Positions 63,051-64,000 of a DNA stretch of 64,000 bases are shown in pieces (positions within the stretch are counted from its first letter, which is position 1; each line of letters opens with the position of its first letter). The notes under the pieces were generated by a model that had not been told where the DNA came from, ran no database searches, and saw nothing but the letters and a program-made list of their open reading frames with translations. The position numbers and the translations under genes are program-made. The stretch is from NCBI GenBank assembly GCA_041392625.1, contig JAWKLR010000004.1, forward strand, positions 62,001-126,000. Direction: 5' to 3'. Source of the stretch: M3007 sp041392625. GTDB taxonomy: Bacteria > Bacteroidota > Bacteroidia > Chitinophagales > Saprospiraceae.

Positions 63051-64000
63051 AAAATATATTGATTCGTTAGTCTCTATTATTGGTACATTAGATGTTTTGA
63101 AACTGATAGCCACCTCATCAATTTCGTAGGGAATCAGGTACAATAACCTCCCTTTGAATAAAAGGCATAACTCTAAAGGTAGAAGGCCATATCTTTCGAC
63201 GATGGTTTATAATTTGAAGATCGGCTTTTGTTTGAATTCCAGATTCGGCCCAACTATGATTCACAAATGCTTCCCGTATGCGGGAAAATAAAGTGCTTGG
63301 GCATGCACATAGTCATAAAGCTGGAAAACGTAATCTTCAATTGTGATATACTCATTTTGAATAAGATGTTTGAATACATGGATTTTCTTGAAGGTTATCA
63401 AACCTTGCTGCACCAAACATGCCTTCAAAGAACAAGTGCTTTGGTTGTTTAAACGATTCGAAAACTCTGGTTTGATGTCAATTTGTTTTTAGCCATGCGC
63501 AAAATCATCTAAATTTATCGAATCAACAATCAAAAAAAGTGTTTTGAGGCAAATCGTTAAATCTACAGAATTGGTCAACGGCTAAAAAATCTTTGAGCGA
63601 GTTATAATATTCACTACGTAAAAATTCGTTGAACTGTGCCCTTGGCCGCTCAAAAGAATTGTTCAATTATAGGCCATTCACTTCAAAAATAGTGTTCCAA
63701 AGCTCAAAAGCCTGCTATCTTTCAAAAACTCTTGTAAATCTTCAACCGTATATATGGCGCACGTAATTAAAACTACGATTATACTCTATAAGTAGACTTT
63801 TGCTTAAGTCTTTTGATTAAATTGTACAGAAACCTTGAATTTTCTTTTACAGATCAATTGTCTTCAGGTCATAGTCATGATGTAACGTATCTAAAATCTT
63901 TAGAACTCATATAGTCATTAATTGAAAAATAGTAGGCAAACTTTTGATCAAAATAGGTTTTTCGAAACCGAAGCTGTGCTACAACGCAAAACGTGAATAA
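63051..64000. other. AT-rich end of the window without recognisable genes
   Basis: 950 bases of visibly lower GC than the rest. Short open frames exist on both strands (for example 63228-63452, plus), and a minus-strand patch reads EYITIEDYVFQLYDYVHAQA across about 63285-63345, but no frame is long or recognisable. I see no promoter, repeat tract or RNA gene. It could be a decayed gene or the edge of a foreign segment. Confidence 0.4.

Noticed and set aside
63228..63452. 74-codon open frame at the end of the window
   Set aside because: No family likeness, no promoter, and the surrounding sequence is AT-rich with no other coding signal.

Overview
The window looks like a chromosomal piece of a Bacteroidota bacterium, most likely a Saprospiraceae-type member. 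The evidence is two proteins with type IX secretion (T9SS) C-terminal sorting domains, a carboxypeptidase-regulatory-like/TonB receptor, a GH97 glycosidase, promoters of the Bacteroidota type (TTG-N19-TAnnTTTG), a CcmE of the CxxxY type, and weak Shine-Dalgarno signals. There is no rRNA, no tRNA, no CRISPR array and no prophage. The only autonomous mobile element is one IS200/IS605-type insertion.

Layout. 0-7.6 kb holds housekeeping genes: a LolC/E-like permease, tyrS (broken), a coiled-coil protein, pyrG, lipB, two conserved hypotheticals and msrB. 7.6-15.1 kb holds a 2111-residue T9SS surface protein with P-domains, HYR-like modules, a dockerin-like and a cohesin-like region, followed by two small exported proteins. 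15.3-15.9 kb is the IS200-like element. 16.2-18.2 kb is groES-groEL. 18.5-23.7 kb holds an ACP phosphodiesterase, ychF, accD and the cytochrome c maturation genes ccmB-ccmC-ccmD; ccmD overlaps a glutamate dehydrogenase gene, which is followed by an Lrp/AsnC regulator. 26.2-33.2 kb is a strongly frameshifted stretch: pfkA, a BadF-type kinase, a DinB-like protein, a cobalamin riboswitch with a beta-propeller lipoprotein, a BASS transporter and an ACMSD-like amidohydrolase. 33.2-43.5 kb holds an orphan DNA methyltransferase, a YcxB-like protein coupled to ccmE, a membrane-bound pseudo-receiver/AraC regulator and a thioester alpha-2-macroglobulin. 43.6-53.5 kb holds a TonB receptor, an FG-GAP/ASPIC T9SS protein, a polytopic membrane protein, a YeeE/YedE pair and a SulP transporter. 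53.8-60.5 kb holds a TetR regulator with a coupled small exported protein, the divergent katG/oxyR pair and GH97. The last 3.5 kb is AT-rich and holds two broken genes.

Two features recur across the window. First, many single-base deletions, mostly in homopolymers, interrupt otherwise well-conserved genes, including ones that should be indispensable (tyrS, accD, pfkA). Protein similarity continues across frames, so residual sequencing error is the simplest reading; true decay cannot be excluded for the non-essential genes. Such genes are listed as disrupted, with the gene they represent. Second, at least six intergenic gaps carry a family of heptamer repeats (AGTRGTM/AGTAGTA type) arranged as inverted pairs. 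Two of these are nested inside a larger inverted element with a GCGCCCTTCGGGC core. This repeat family is the most unexplained structure in the window.

Functional themes: cytochrome c maturation split over two loci; redox and peroxide defence (msrB, katG-oxyR); sulfur-compound and anion transport (YeeE/YedE, SulP); cell-surface proteins exported by T9SS; and nutrient uptake through TonB or cobalamin-regulated surface proteins.
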